Source: [Mycobacterium] stephanolepidis
Lineage (GTDB): Bacteria; Actinomycetota; Actinomycetes; Mycobacteriales; Mycobacteriaceae
Assembly (NCBI RefSeq): GCF_002356335.1
Contig: NZ_AP018165.1
Span: 3,596,001 to 3,660,000, forward strand
Length of the DNA: 64,000 nt
Reading direction: 5' to 3'
Below the pieces are notes generated by a model, which saw only the letters and a program-made list of their open reading frames with translations, had not been told where the DNA came from and ran no database searches. A program made the position numbers and the translations under genes. This document shows, piece by piece, positions 42,501 to 51,228 of the stretch. Each line of letters starts with the position of its first letter. Position 1 is the first letter of the stretch.

Positions 42501-42674
42501 AATGGATTCCGGGCTCGCGCCCGCGGCGGTTCGCGCCGCCACGATGTCTACCAGCAGGCTCGTCTTGCCGGTTCCGCTACCGCCGACCACGACGAACCGG
42601 CCCTGCCGGGCCGGGTCCAGCAGATCTGCCGCCGCGCCGTCCCACGATCGGGGGGAGGCGGTCGGCGTCGGCAT
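39501..42674 (-). CDS. adnA: ATP-dependent helicase-nuclease AdnA
   Basis: A 1057-aa partner of AdnB; start at ATG 42674 (MPTPTASPRSWDG). Walker A GGSGTGKTSLLVD; motif II is LLVDDSQH, departing from DExx, as expected for the weaker AdnA motor. The nuclease domain has GRIDRLERD and AVVIDIKTGKSP, and the C-terminal cysteines in CGHCPLRACCP with an upstream Cys form the Fe-S cluster of AddB-type nucleases. Length agrees with M. tuberculosis Rv3202c. Confidence 0.94.
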   Translation of the reverse strand: MPTPTASPRSWDGAAADLLDPARQGRFVVVGGSGTGKTSLLVDIVAARTAAGASPESILVLTGSTRASVELRSRISAAVFERRGTMAIREPMVRTVHSYAFAMLAAHAARQGNPPPRLITAAEQDSIVRDLLCGNAEDNGGSWPASLRPALTTAGFATGVRDLMARCTERGIDARDLRAIGRRHNRPEWVAVADLARQYEEVMLLRSSVGMAAPQATVPALGAAELVGSVLENFAIEPGILAAERDRIGLLLVDDSQHLDPQAALLVRLLAGGASLSVFTGDPNQTVFGFRGADAQLLQTTADDGATTIELHSSHRCAAPVAELANTVAGRLPGSSPARMIGGAENVSGAVRLAAVSTETAEASLVVDLLRRSHLIDGVPWSQMAVIVRSVPRSGAALRRALQSAGVPVHAESYDGPVAAVPAVHALLLAVSCAQGSLNDEDAVTLVTGPIGRVDPVALRRLRRQLLRAEEARGGDGNSAVLLRSVLVDTDDARLRALTDIQAAPLRRVRAVIASVRGAIISGAGVLDVLWAAWIRSGLQRRWDGLSQRGGPLGAQADRDLDAVSALFDLASEHVARTPGIGVTGLIDHIRSLALAGQHTTGEPDAVSIVSAHAAVGRQWDVVAIPGVQEGLWPNTAPRGGVLRTQELMDVLAGIDHPACVDGAAVALAEERRLLLLAVGRAARRVLVTAVDNENADVGGGSAMASRFLTELMVAHPQWVMPERRAGVPESRTLTTANLVGELRAVVTASTGTVSDARRRAAARQLARLAEAGVSGADPGSWYGLADVSSEDPLWHAEDGPVRLSPSNVETLMACPLRWLLERHGGTDLTDPRRALGTLVHALVGEHPADTEAMYRELDKAWESMPFESQWYASNELRRHHELLEAFSAWRTATRSELTEVAREIGVDGVLTHAEHPQVRLVGRIDRLERDAEGRAVVIDIKTGKSPATKDDAQQHAQLATYQVAAAEGLIAGQPAGEPGGGRLVYVAKPNLDDGATQRHQDPLTPAAQEAWRDTIHTAAANTKGPLFIARVNDGCGHCPLRACCPVQADGQAVCQS

Positions 42675-42764
42675 GTGCAGATCACAGCATGAGGGTCTGA
42701 CAACCGGATCTGACCTGGGTGTCCCGAGCTGAGATCGCACGCGGATCGTGGCAGGATTCCGCGG

Positions 42765-43547
42765 GTGACACCGACGCTGAAGACCCACCGGTACGGCCCC
42801 GATGAACCCGCGCGTCTCGTGGCGTTGCACGGACTCACCGGACACGGCAAGCGCTGGGCGCCGCTTCTCGACGAGCACCTGCCGGATGTGCCCACCCTGA
42901 CACTGGACCTGCTGGGCCACGGGCGCTCCCCCGCGCCCGCGCCGTGGTCACTGGAAGCGCATGCCGATGCGGTTGCCGCGGTGCTCGACGAAACGCACTC
43001 GGGGCCCATCGTGGTGGTGGCGCACTCGTTCGGTGGCGCCACCGCGTTGCATCTGGCCGCGCGCAGACCCGACCTCGTGAAGTCGCTCGTGCTGCTGGAC
43101 CCGGCGATCGGACTGGACGGCGACTGGATGCGTCAGATCGCCGAACAGATGGTGACCTATCCGGATTACACCGACCGTGCCGAGGCAAAGTCGGACAAGG
43201 TCGCGGGAGCGTGGTCGGACGTCCCGGACCACGTCATTGAGGCAGAACTGGATGAACACCTGATCGAACTGCCGAACGGTCGGTGGGGCTGGCGCATGAA
43301 TCTACCCGCCGTAGTCACCGCATGGAGCGAGCTGGCCCGCGATATCGCTCTGCCGGACAACATTATTCGCGTTACCCTACTGCGTGCTACCCGGACCTCA
43401 CCGCCCTATGTGACCACCGGACTGCTGGACGCTCTTGCCGCCAGGCTCGGCGACCGGTTCGAACTGATAGACATCGACTGCGACCACATGGTGTCCCAAT
43501 CACGACCCGCCGAAACCGCCGCCGCGATACGGTCACACCTGGAGTAA
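42765..43547 (+). CDS. alpha/beta hydrolase (LipV-type)
   Basis: A 260-aa hydrolase with LVALHGLTGHGKRW (oxyanion region), nucleophile Ser in VVAHSFGGATALHL near residue 87, and a late acidic residue and His in IDIDCDHMVSQSRP. GTG start at 42765; divergent from adnA with 90 bp between. In position it corresponds to Rv3203 (lipV), but the substrate cannot be read from sequence. Confidence 0.83.
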   Translation: MTPTLKTHRYGPDEPARLVALHGLTGHGKRWAPLLDEHLPDVPTLTLDLLGHGRSPAPAPWSLEAHADAVAAVLDETHSGPIVVVAHSFGGATALHLAARRPDLVKSLVLLDPAIGLDGDWMRQIAEQMVTYPDYTDRAEAKSDKVAGAWSDVPDHVIEAELDEHLIELPNGRWGWRMNLPAVVTAWSELARDIALPDNIIRVTLLRATRTSPPYVTTGLLDALAARLGDRFELIDIDCDHMVSQSRPAETAAAIRSHLE

Positions 43548-43549
43548 AC

Positions 43550-43846
43550 ATGGCGACCGTCACCGAAGAACAAGTCGAGCTGGTGCGCTCGCTGGTCGCG
43601 TCGATACCGGCCGGTCGGGTGGCCACATACGGCGATATCGCCGACGCGGCAGGCCTTTCCAGCGCACGAATCGTCGGATGGATCATGCGCACCGATTCGG
43701 CCGACCTCCCCTGGCATCGTGTCATCGGGGCAAGCGGTCGCCCCGCACCTCATATCCGGACCCGACAGCTCGAACTGTTGAGGGCCGAGGGCGTGCTGGC
43801 GGTGGACGGACGAATCGCGTTACGCGACGTCCGCCACGGCTTCTAG
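43550..43846 (+). CDS. alkyltransferase-like DNA-binding protein (ATL)
   Basis: A 98-aa protein of the MGMT C-terminal domain: IPAGRVATYGDIADAAGLSS and the helix-turn-helix Arg region. The active-site motif PCHRV of methyltransferases is PWHRV here, so the acceptor Cys is replaced by Trp. Such ATL proteins flip alkylated guanine and hand it to nucleotide excision repair. The start is 2 bp after the hydrolase stop. Its 3' end overlaps the convergent chelatase gene by 27 bp. Confidence 0.88.
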   Translation: MATVTEEQVELVRSLVASIPAGRVATYGDIADAAGLSSARIVGWIMRTDSADLPWHRVIGASGRPAPHIRTRQLELLRAEGVLAVDGRIALRDVRHGF

Positions 43847-44551
43847 CGCACCCGGCACCGCCGCCGCCGAAGCGAACCGGCGTACCAGGAGATTCACAAT
43901 CTCGGGATGCACACCCAACGGCTGCGCGACGCCATCGGCCCCGCACTCGGCCAGGCGCTCCTGAAACAGTCCTTGCGCCAAAAGATATGACGCGATGAAC
44001 ACACGCCGGCCGCTCGCACGCGCTGCTGCGACCACGTCGGGCACCCGCGGTTCACCTGTGGCGACATAGCCCACCCTGACGGGGCCGGTGTGATGCGCCA
44101 GCATGTTCGCCGCGGTGTGCACCTCATGACGAGCCCGGGGATCAGAAGACCCTGCCGCCGCGAGCACCACCGCATCGCCATGACGCCACCCGGCCTCGCG
44201 CAACCGCTCGGCCATCACCCCGGCCAGCACCGGATCGGGCCCCAATGTTTGGGTCACCGCGACGTTGGGATGTCCACTGAGCTCGACATGCTGCGGAATA
44301 TCGTGGTGCACATGATATCCCGATGCCAGAAAGGCCGGAACCAAGACCGCGGGACCTTCGATCGTCGACAGCACCTCTGACGGGGTAGGACCCAGCACAT
44401 CGACGAATGCGGTGCGCACCGCACCTATGCGCGACGACACCGCCTCAGCAAGCGCCGCGATGTTCTCCACGCCGGCGGCCGAACGCGTTCCATGTGCGAC
44501 CAAGACGTATTCAACTGCGGACGAACCCCGTGTGCGAAGACCGTCATCCAT
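43820..44551 (-). CDS. sirohydrochlorin chelatase-like protein
   Basis: A 243-aa CbiX/SirB-type protein with two similar halves: EYVLVAHGTRSAAGVENIAA, then LVPAFLASGYHVHHDIPQHV, and later VLAAAGSSDPRARHEV with FIASYLLAQGLFQERL. The His residues of HGT and HVHHD bind metal. It would insert Fe2+ into sirohydrochlorin to make siroheme, the cofactor of NirB. ATG 44551 has GGAG five bases upstream. It overlaps nnaR by 8 bp and ends the nitrate operon, matching Rv0259c. Confidence 0.87.
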   Translation of the reverse strand: MDDGLRTRGSSAVEYVLVAHGTRSAAGVENIAALAEAVSSRIGAVRTAFVDVLGPTPSEVLSTIEGPAVLVPAFLASGYHVHHDIPQHVELSGHPNVAVTQTLGPDPVLAGVMAERLREAGWRHGDAVVLAAAGSSDPRARHEVHTAANMLAHHTGPVRVGYVATGEPRVPDVVAAARASGRRVFIASYLLAQGLFQERLAECGADGVAQPLGVHPEIVNLLVRRFASAAAVPGALEAVADVA

Positions 44552-45746
44552 GGCATTCTCCAATCATGGTCGGATCAATCGCCAGCCGATAACCCCGCTT
44601 GACCACTGTCTGAATCACTTTCGGCGCACCGAGCGCAGACCGCAGGCGCGTCATCGCCGTCTCAACCGCATGGGTGTCGTCTCCGCCGCCGGGCAGGACA
44701 CCCAACAGATCTTCGCGAGATACCACCTGACCTGGACGCACCATCAGCCGTTTCATCAACGCCATTCCCGCCGGAGAGATCTGACGCGTCTCGCCGTCAA
44801 CCGCAATCCCGCAGCTGCGCACACTCACAACATGCCCGCCGGCATGGAAACGCGGTGCACGCCTGGGCAATTCATCAGCAACGTGCCGGGCCAACGCCCC
44901 CAGCCGCGCTCGTTCGGGTTGCGTTGTCTGCACACCCAACACTTCCAGCGGCGCCGCGGTCACCGGGCCAACACACAGCGGCGCCACTCTGCCCCGCAGC
45001 GCGGACAGTAGCTCATCCAATCGCCCGGTTGCCTTGGCGCGACCAAGCATTGATGCCACCGCGGGAGCGCTTGTGAAACTGATCCCGTCCAGCTCGGCAT
45101 TGATGGCCATGGAGATCATGCGGTCCATCGGCCGCTGGTCCTCCGGCGGTTCCCAACGGTATACCGGCACCCGAATCACCTGCGCACCAGCGATTGTCAG
45201 CGCTTCACAGAGATCGGCGATGGGCTCCCACTCGGTGGCGGCACCGTGAAGCTGCACGGCGATACGCCGGCCCTCGACACCCTCTTCCAGGAGCCTATCC
45301 AGCACCTCCGCTGACGACTCGGACGCGGGTGACCACTCTTCACGCAGACCTGCTTGGCGAATCGCCCCAGTAGCTTTCGGCCCGCGGGCGACCAAACGCC
45401 CGGACTCCAACGCCGACTTGAGACCTTCAGCCACACCCCATTCGTCAGCGGCTTCGATCCAGCCACGGAACCCGATTCCGGTGGTGGCCACCGTGACGTC
45501 GGGCGGGTCGGCGATGACGAGCTCGGTGGCCTCGCGCAACTCGGCGTCATCCGCGAGCGGGATGATCCGGATGGCCGCGGCGTACACAACTGCAGCGCCC
45601 CGGCGTTCCAGGAGTGCGATCAATTCCTCCGACCGGCGCGCAGCAGTGACACCGATGGTGAACCCGTCGAGCCGACGCTCTTGTTCGTTACGCGGCAACC
45701 GCGTTCCGGTGTCGGCTCCTGAGCATTCCGATTTCGACGTTTCCAT
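44544..45746 (-). CDS. nnaR: nitrate/nitrite assimilation regulator NnaR (HemD-like + wHTH)
   Basis: A 400-aa fusion. Residues 25-275 are uroporphyrinogen-III-synthase-like (FTIGVTAARRSEELIALLER; GIRQ-type core AVQLHGAATEWEPIADLCEA; GISFTSAPAVASML). Residues from about 300 form an OmpR-type winged helix (ISPAGMALMKRLMVRPGQVV; THAVETAMTRLRSALG; VIQTVVKRGYRLA). Homologues (NnaR, Rv0260c) activate nitrate and nitrite assimilation genes in actinobacteria. ATG 45746 lies inside nirD, a 59-bp overlap. Confidence 0.87.
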   Translation of the reverse strand: METSKSECSGADTGTRLPRNEQERRLDGFTIGVTAARRSEELIALLERRGAAVVYAAAIRIIPLADDAELREATELVIADPPDVTVATTGIGFRGWIEAADEWGVAEGLKSALESGRLVARGPKATGAIRQAGLREEWSPASESSAEVLDRLLEEGVEGRRIAVQLHGAATEWEPIADLCEALTIAGAQVIRVPVYRWEPPEDQRPMDRMISMAINAELDGISFTSAPAVASMLGRAKATGRLDELLSALRGRVAPLCVGPVTAAPLEVLGVQTTQPERARLGALARHVADELPRRAPRFHAGGHVVSVRSCGIAVDGETRQISPAGMALMKRLMVRPGQVVSREDLLGVLPGGGDDTHAVETAMTRLRSALGAPKVIQTVVKRGYRLAIDPTMIGECHG

Positions 45747-46086
45747 TGACCACCCGCACCTCGAAGACTGGCAACCGGCGCGACGCATCATCGAGGCAAC
45801 GCCCGTCTATTAGCGAGAAGACCTGCTTGAGCAGCGGCGAAGCCACTGTCGGCTCGCCGCCACGGTCACCGGTCAAACCGCGCGACATGACGGCGGCATG
45901 ACCGTATGGATCGATGTTACCGACCGCGTACAGCTCTCCATTGGACAGCAGAAACAGTGCAGCCTGCACATCATCCGGAAGGAGTACCGCAGCACCCCGG
46001 CCAGGAGTGAGCGAGTCCACCGCACAGACCGTCGACCACACGTACTGGTATCGCCTCAGACGGGGGCGAGCGTCCAGAATTGTCAT
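45688..46086 (-). CDS. nirD: nitrite reductase small subunit NirD
   Basis: A 132-aa Rieske-fold protein without the Rieske Cys-His ligands, as usual for NirD (VCAVDSLTPGRGAAVLLPDD; ALFLLSNGELYAVGNIDPYG; CLDDASRRLPVFEVRV). A strong GAAGGAGG precedes ATG 46086. It pairs with NirB for NADH-dependent nitrite reduction. Its 3' end overlaps the nnaR start by 59 bp, longer than typical coupling. Confidence 0.9.
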   Translation of the reverse strand: MTILDARPRLRRYQYVWSTVCAVDSLTPGRGAAVLLPDDVQAALFLLSNGELYAVGNIDPYGHAAVMSRGLTGDRGGEPTVASPLLKQVFSLIDGRCLDDASRRLPVFEVRVVNGNVEIGMLRSRHRNAVAA

Positions 46087-46162
46087 CTCCGGCCCTCCTT
46101 CTCGTTGTGTTGTGTCATGTCTACCCCTGTTGTGTTACCCGGGTATTACCGCCGCCGGTTCG

Positions 46163-48676
46163 CTACGTTGCGGACTCGGTGGCGGACCTGAATCCCGGGG
46201 TACCCAAGAGCACCGGAATCTTCCGCGGGCCGCTGTCGTCGAATGCGATGGTGGAGTCGAGCTCTTCGGGCGCGTTCACGAACGACACGAACCGGCGCAG
46301 CTTGTCCTCGTCGGCCAGGACGGCCGCCCATTCGTCGGAGTAGCCCTCAACGTGACGTGCCATGGCGGCTTCCAGGTCATCGGCGATACCGAGCGAGTCC
46401 TCGCATACCACCGCACGGATGTGATCGAGACCACCCTCGATCGCTTCCTGCCACGGCGCCGTGCGCTGCAGCCGGTCCGCGGTGCGGATGTAGAACATCA
46501 GGTAACGGTCGATGTACTTGATCAGCGTCTCTGAATCCAGATCTCCGGCGAGCAGTTTGGCGTGCACCGGGGTGGCGCCACCGTTACCTCCGACATAAAG
46601 ATTCCAGCCGTTCTCGGTGGCGATGACACCGACGTCCTTGCCCCGGGCTTCGGCGCATTCGCGGGCACATCCCGACACGCCCATCTTGAGCTTGTGCGGG
46701 GAACGCAGACCGCGATAACGCAATTCGAGTTCGACGGCCATGCCCACCGAATCCTGAACCCCGTACCGGCACCACGTCGAACCCACGCAACTCTTCACGG
46801 TGCGCAGGGACTTGCCGTAAGCCTGCCCGGATTCCATGCCGGCGTCGATGAGTCGCTTCCAGATCAGCGGGAGCTGCTCGACCCGGGCTCCGAACAGATC
46901 GATGCGCTGACCACCGGTGATCTTGGTGTACAGCCCGAATTCCTTGGCTACTTCGCCGATGACGATGAGCTTCTCCGGGGTCACTTCGCCGCCCGGCAGG
47001 CGCGGCACCACTGAATAAGTGCCGTTCTTCTGCATGTTGGCCAGGAAGTGGTCGTTGGTGTCCTGCAGCGCGGCCTGCTCCCCCTCCAGGATGTGATCGC
47101 TGGACGTCGAGGCCAAGATGGACGCGACCGTGGGCTTGCAGATATCGCAGCCGGTTCCGGTGCCGTGCTTGGCGATCAGCTCCGAGAATGTCCGGATGCC
47201 GGTCACCTGCACCACCTGGAACAGCTCGGCGCGCGACTGTGCGAAATGCTCGCACAGCGCCTTGGACTGCTCGACACCCTGAGCGGCCAGGATCTGCTTG
47301 AGCATGGGAATGCAGCTACCGCAGGATGTTCCGGCGCAGGTTGCCGCCTTGAGAGCGGGCACATCGGTGGCACCCTCACAGATGGCACTGCAGATCGCGC
47401 CTTTGGTCACCGCGTTGCACGAGCAGATCTGCGCGTCATCGGGCAGTGCGCCGACGCCGATCTCCGCACCCGAGGGCGCGATCAGTGCAGCCGGGTCTGC
47501 CGGCAGTTCCCGGCCGAGCATGGGCCGCAGGGTGCCGTAGGCGCTCGCGTCACCGACGAGGATGCCGCCCAACAAGGTTCGCGCATCGTCGGAGACCACA
47601 AGCTTGGCGTAGGTGCCCTTGGTGGCGTCATTGAAGACGACCTCCAGGGCACCGTCGGAGGTACCGTGGGCATCGCCGAAGCTGGCGACATCCACCCCGA
47701 GCAACTTGAGCTTGGTGGACAGATCGGCGCCCGGAAACTCGGAGGTGCCGCCGAGTAGCCGGTCCGCGACAATCTCGGCGGTCGTGTACCCGGGCGCGAC
47801 GAGCCCATAGCAGCGGCCCTCGATGGCGGCTACTTCACCGATCGCATAGATGTGCAGATCGCTTGTTTGGCAACCGGAATCGGTGAATATGCCTCCGCGT
47901 TCGGCCAACTCAAGGCCGCATTCCCGGGCCAGCTCATCACGCGGCCGGATGCCCGCCGAGAACACCAACACCGAGGCATCGATCGCGGATCCGTCCGACA
48001 GCTGTATGGACAGCGTTCCGTCTTCTGCCTTCTCGATGGCCGCCGTGGACACGCTGGTGTGCACCGTCAGCCCGAGATCGGTCACCAGCCGGGTCAGCAG
48101 GGCACCGCCACCCTCGTCGACCTGCAGGTGCATGAGGCGAGGATTGAGCTCCACGACGTGCGGGGCCAAGCCCATGAGGCGCAACGCATTCGCGGCTTCC
48201 AAACCGAGCAGCCCACCGCCGATGACGACACCCGCAGCACCGGGCGACTTGTCGGCGACGGCCTTGATGGCGTCCAGATCATCCATGGTGCGGTAGACGA
48301 AGCAGCCGTCGGCGTCACCACCGGGCACCGGGGGCACAAACGGGTATGAGCCGGTGGCCATCACGAGCGCGTCGTAATCCAGGACGGTGCCCGCCTCGGT
48401 GGTGACCGTCTGCCCCGCCCGGTCGATTCCGACCACCCGGTCCCCGAGATGAAGAGTCACCATGGGGTCATCGGCATAGCTGTTTCCGATGAGCGCCAAC
48501 GAGTCCCGGTCCCAGCTCTCGATGTACGAGGACAGGGCCACGCGGTCGTAGGCGGCGTCGGCTTCCTCGCCGAGGACGGTGACCTGCCACTGATCGGTGG
48601 CGTCACGCTCGCGAAGCACCTGGACAAATCGGTGGCCGACCATTCCATGGCCGATGACGACGACTTTCTTGTTCAT
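46163..48676 (-). CDS. nirB: nitrite reductase large subunit NirB
   Basis: An 837-aa enzyme reducing nitrite to ammonium with NAD(P)H. N-terminal FAD-binding VVVIGHGMVGHRFVQVLRE and NAD-binding GVVIGGGLLGLEAANAL; a BFD-like [2Fe-2S] unit with CSCNAVTKGAICSAICEG and CAGTSCGSC near 425-475; then the siroheme-[4Fe-4S] half with CVGSTWCRYG and GCARECAEARG as cluster ligands. ATG 48676 (MNKKVVVIG) is 5 bp after the transporter stop. Confidence 0.93.
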   Translation of the reverse strand: MNKKVVVIGHGMVGHRFVQVLRERDATDQWQVTVLGEEADAAYDRVALSSYIESWDRDSLALIGNSYADDPMVTLHLGDRVVGIDRAGQTVTTEAGTVLDYDALVMATGSYPFVPPVPGGDADGCFVYRTMDDLDAIKAVADKSPGAAGVVIGGGLLGLEAANALRLMGLAPHVVELNPRLMHLQVDEGGGALLTRLVTDLGLTVHTSVSTAAIEKAEDGTLSIQLSDGSAIDASVLVFSAGIRPRDELARECGLELAERGGIFTDSGCQTSDLHIYAIGEVAAIEGRCYGLVAPGYTTAEIVADRLLGGTSEFPGADLSTKLKLLGVDVASFGDAHGTSDGALEVVFNDATKGTYAKLVVSDDARTLLGGILVGDASAYGTLRPMLGRELPADPAALIAPSGAEIGVGALPDDAQICSCNAVTKGAICSAICEGATDVPALKAATCAGTSCGSCIPMLKQILAAQGVEQSKALCEHFAQSRAELFQVVQVTGIRTFSELIAKHGTGTGCDICKPTVASILASTSSDHILEGEQAALQDTNDHFLANMQKNGTYSVVPRLPGGEVTPEKLIVIGEVAKEFGLYTKITGGQRIDLFGARVEQLPLIWKRLIDAGMESGQAYGKSLRTVKSCVGSTWCRYGVQDSVGMAVELELRYRGLRSPHKLKMGVSGCARECAEARGKDVGVIATENGWNLYVGGNGGATPVHAKLLAGDLDSETLIKYIDRYLMFYIRTADRLQRTAPWQEAIEGGLDHIRAVVCEDSLGIADDLEAAMARHVEGYSDEWAAVLADEDKLRRFVSFVNAPEELDSTIAFDDSGPRKIPVLLGTPGFRSATESAT

Positions 48677-48681
48677 GACTT

Positions 48682-50127
48682 TCACACCGCCACTTCGTCT
48701 TTGGAATTGGAGAGCACCGGCACGGTGACTCCCACCGGGCGCCTCACGTAGGCGTACCAGGTGACCACCGCGCAGACCACGTAGAAGGCGAGGAACACCC
48801 AGAACGCCATGGTGGCCGACTTGGCGGCACTGAGGTAGGACGCGCGCAGCACCAAGTTGATGGCCACACCACCGAGCGCGCCGATGGCTCCGGCCACACC
48901 GATCAAGGCACCCGACATGGTGCGCGACCAGGTTTCATCGAGTCCGGCGCTATGCGCCTTGGCGGCGAAGATCGACGGAATCATCTTGTACACCGAGCCA
49001 TTGCCGATGCCGGAGACAACGAACAGGACGATGAAGCCCACGACGTAGGCGGTCATGATGGCTCCGGAGGGTGCGCCGGCCGTACTGTCGTCGATGGTTC
49101 CGGCGGATACCAGGATGCCCGCGCCGAAGATCATCGCGACAAAGGCGTACAGCGAGATCTTGCCGCCGCCCGTGCGGTCCGAAAGCCAGCCGCCGAACGG
49201 GCGGGCCAGCGAGCCGAGCAGCGGTCCGATGAATGCGATCTGCGCGGCGTGCAGCGATGCCTGCGCCGCGGCCTGCGCCGGGGTCAGGCCGCTGTGTGCG
49301 AGCCCGGCAAGGAAGTTCAGCTGCAGTATCTGTCCGAACGCGAAGCTGAACCCGATGAAGGAACCGAAGGTGCCGATGTACAGGAAGGCGATGATCCACG
49401 AATCCCGGTACTTCATCACGTTGATGAGCGAGCGGCCGTCGGTCTTCTGGTTCGCGAGGTTGTCCATGAACAGCGCCGCCCCCACGGCGGCGAAGGCGAT
49501 CAGCACGAGGTAGATACCCGCCACCCAGTGCGGTGAACGGTTCCCGGCGGTGGCGATGACGAGCAGGCCGAGCACCTGAATCACCGGGACTCCGATGTTC
49601 CCGCCACCCGCGTTGAGCCCCAGCGCCCAGCCCTTGAAGCGTTGCGGATAAAAGGCATTGATGTTGGTCATCGAGGAGGCGAAGTTTCCACCACCGAATC
49701 CCGCGACCGCCGCCACGATCATGAAGGTGGTGTACGACGTCTCGGGGTGCGCCATGAAATACAAGGCGAGCGAGGTCGGCACCGCCAGGACCAAGGCGCT
49801 GAAGATGGTCCAGTTGCGTCCACCGAACCATGCGGTGGCGAAGGTGTATGGCAGTCGCAGCACGGCACCGACCAGGGTCGGCATGGCCACCAGGAAGAAC
49901 TTTCCGGCGGCATCGATGTGATAGACGTTCTGCGGCATGAACAGAACCATCACCGACCAGATGGACCACACCGAGAACCCGACGTGTTCGGCGACCACCG
50001 ACCAGATCAGGTTGCGCCGCGCCACTTTCGCACCGCCGTTTTCCCAGGCGGCGACATCCTCCGGATCCCAGTTCTCAATCCAGCGTCCGCGCCGTGCAAT
50101 TGGGGCTGCTGCCGTGTTGTTCGCCAT
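48682..50127 (-). CDS. narK3: nitrate/nitrite MFS transporter (NarK3-type)
   Basis: A 481-aa major-facilitator protein with about 12 helices. The nitrate-porter signatures are clear: GFGGGNFASSMTNINAFYP and ALGLNAGGGNIGVPVIQ, both nitrate-signature motifs, plus RPFGGWLSDRTGG. It imports nitrate or exports nitrite at the membrane. It is the first gene of the operon narK3-nirB-nirD-nnaR-chelatase. The 136 bp upstream hold its promoter; I could not make out a clear GlnR site. Confidence 0.88.
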   Translation of the reverse strand: MANNTAAAPIARRGRWIENWDPEDVAAWENGGAKVARRNLIWSVVAEHVGFSVWSIWSVMVLFMPQNVYHIDAAGKFFLVAMPTLVGAVLRLPYTFATAWFGGRNWTIFSALVLAVPTSLALYFMAHPETSYTTFMIVAAVAGFGGGNFASSMTNINAFYPQRFKGWALGLNAGGGNIGVPVIQVLGLLVIATAGNRSPHWVAGIYLVLIAFAAVGAALFMDNLANQKTDGRSLINVMKYRDSWIIAFLYIGTFGSFIGFSFAFGQILQLNFLAGLAHSGLTPAQAAAQASLHAAQIAFIGPLLGSLARPFGGWLSDRTGGGKISLYAFVAMIFGAGILVSAGTIDDSTAGAPSGAIMTAYVVGFIVLFVVSGIGNGSVYKMIPSIFAAKAHSAGLDETWSRTMSGALIGVAGAIGALGGVAINLVLRASYLSAAKSATMAFWVFLAFYVVCAVVTWYAYVRRPVGVTVPVLSNSKDEVAV

Positions 50128-50263
50128 GCAAGCAAGGTAGAAAAATCTTGTTGCAGCGGCGCTGCTGGCGATGACCGAGCCATCACATCTCGCTCACATG
50201 AGTCTGTCATGTCGCGGTGAGGGTCCCTGAACGTGTCACATCGAGGCCCAAAAGTGATGCACG

Positions 50264-51118
50264 TTACAGCGTGAGGCGCACCAGGGCCGCGGTCCGCGCC
50301 AGCCCCGGGAAGGACTGCGCAGACGAACGGGGGTGCAGTGCGTGCACGGCCAACCGGAAGATCAAGGCCCGCAACAGCATCTGCGGCCACTCCGGCAAGG
50401 TCGCCCAGCGTTCGATAAGACCGTCGTCCGCGTCACCCCAAGACAGCGCATCCACCACCGCAACACCTGCCGCCCAGGACGCAGGACGCCAGTAGGGCGT
50501 GATGTCGGTGATGCCGGGCGCGGCGGCCCCCGCGAAAAGCACCGTACCGTACAGGTCTCCATGGACCAGCTGCGGTGGACTCTTGGTGGGCCGACGCAGG
50601 CTCGCCAATTGATTGATCAGATCTATGGATCGCTGGCCATCGGGGGAACCGGGCGACACCCGGGCCGCGGAGGGCCAGGATTGCAGAGGTCGGTCTTCCC
50701 AGGCCGCACGATCGGCCGCGATGAACACATCGACATCGGCCCAGGGCGCCACCGGAGGCTGGGTCAAAAATCGGGGACGTTCCAGCTTGGAGGTGGCCTC
50801 ATGGAGGCGCACCGACAGCGACACGACCTCGTCGTGCCGGGGCTCGGGCGCACCCGCAACGAATGTGTCCGCACGCCAACCCGATACGACATAGCGCCCG
50901 TCGGTGGAGCGAACCGGCCGGGCCAACCGCACCCCGTCGATGAACAGGGTGTCGCGCACCTTGGCAGACCACGCGGCACGCGCATGATCCGCTACCAGTG
51001 ACAACACCACTTCACCGCAGCGCCAGCCACCCTCCCATGTCGGGCCGAGCTGGACTGGTTTGACGCCGCTGAGCCCGTAAGTCGCGAGCACGTGCTCGGG
51101 TGGGCGGTCCACAGTCAC
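50264..51118 (-). CDS. TIGR02569-family protein (Rv3205c-type)
   Basis: A 284-aa protein from GTG 51118 (TVDRPPEHVLATYGLSGVKP). It resembles aminoglycoside-phosphotransferase-like folds: PPQLVHGDLYGTVLF near residue 195 is the HGDxxxxN-like catalytic loop, with Thr where Asn is expected, and ITDITPYWRPASWA the following metal-binding Asp region. The changed catalytic residue suggests weak or no kinase activity. Conserved in actinobacteria, function unknown. It lies just downstream of moeZ, matching Rv3205c. Confidence 0.75.
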   Translation of the reverse strand: MTVDRPPEHVLATYGLSGVKPVQLGPTWEGGWRCGEVVLSLVADHARAAWSAKVRDTLFIDGVRLARPVRSTDGRYVVSGWRADTFVAGAPEPRHDEVVSLSVRLHEATSKLERPRFLTQPPVAPWADVDVFIAADRAAWEDRPLQSWPSAARVSPGSPDGQRSIDLINQLASLRRPTKSPPQLVHGDLYGTVLFAGAAAPGITDITPYWRPASWAAGVAVVDALSWGDADDGLIERWATLPEWPQMLLRALIFRLAVHALHPRSSAQSFPGLARTAALVRLTL

Positions 51119-51228
51119 GCGGGATACGTTACCGCCTGCAACGAACTGGATTGTGTTCGCTCGGAGTTCGTGTCGGCAGTCACAGATGGGACGTCCCGCA
51201 ATATGGGGCTGTTGCTGGTTCCCATCGA

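Noticed and set aside
50128..50263. GlnR box upstream of narK3
   Set aside because: I looked for paired AC-n9-AC half-sites and found no convincing spacing, although GlnR control would be expected.
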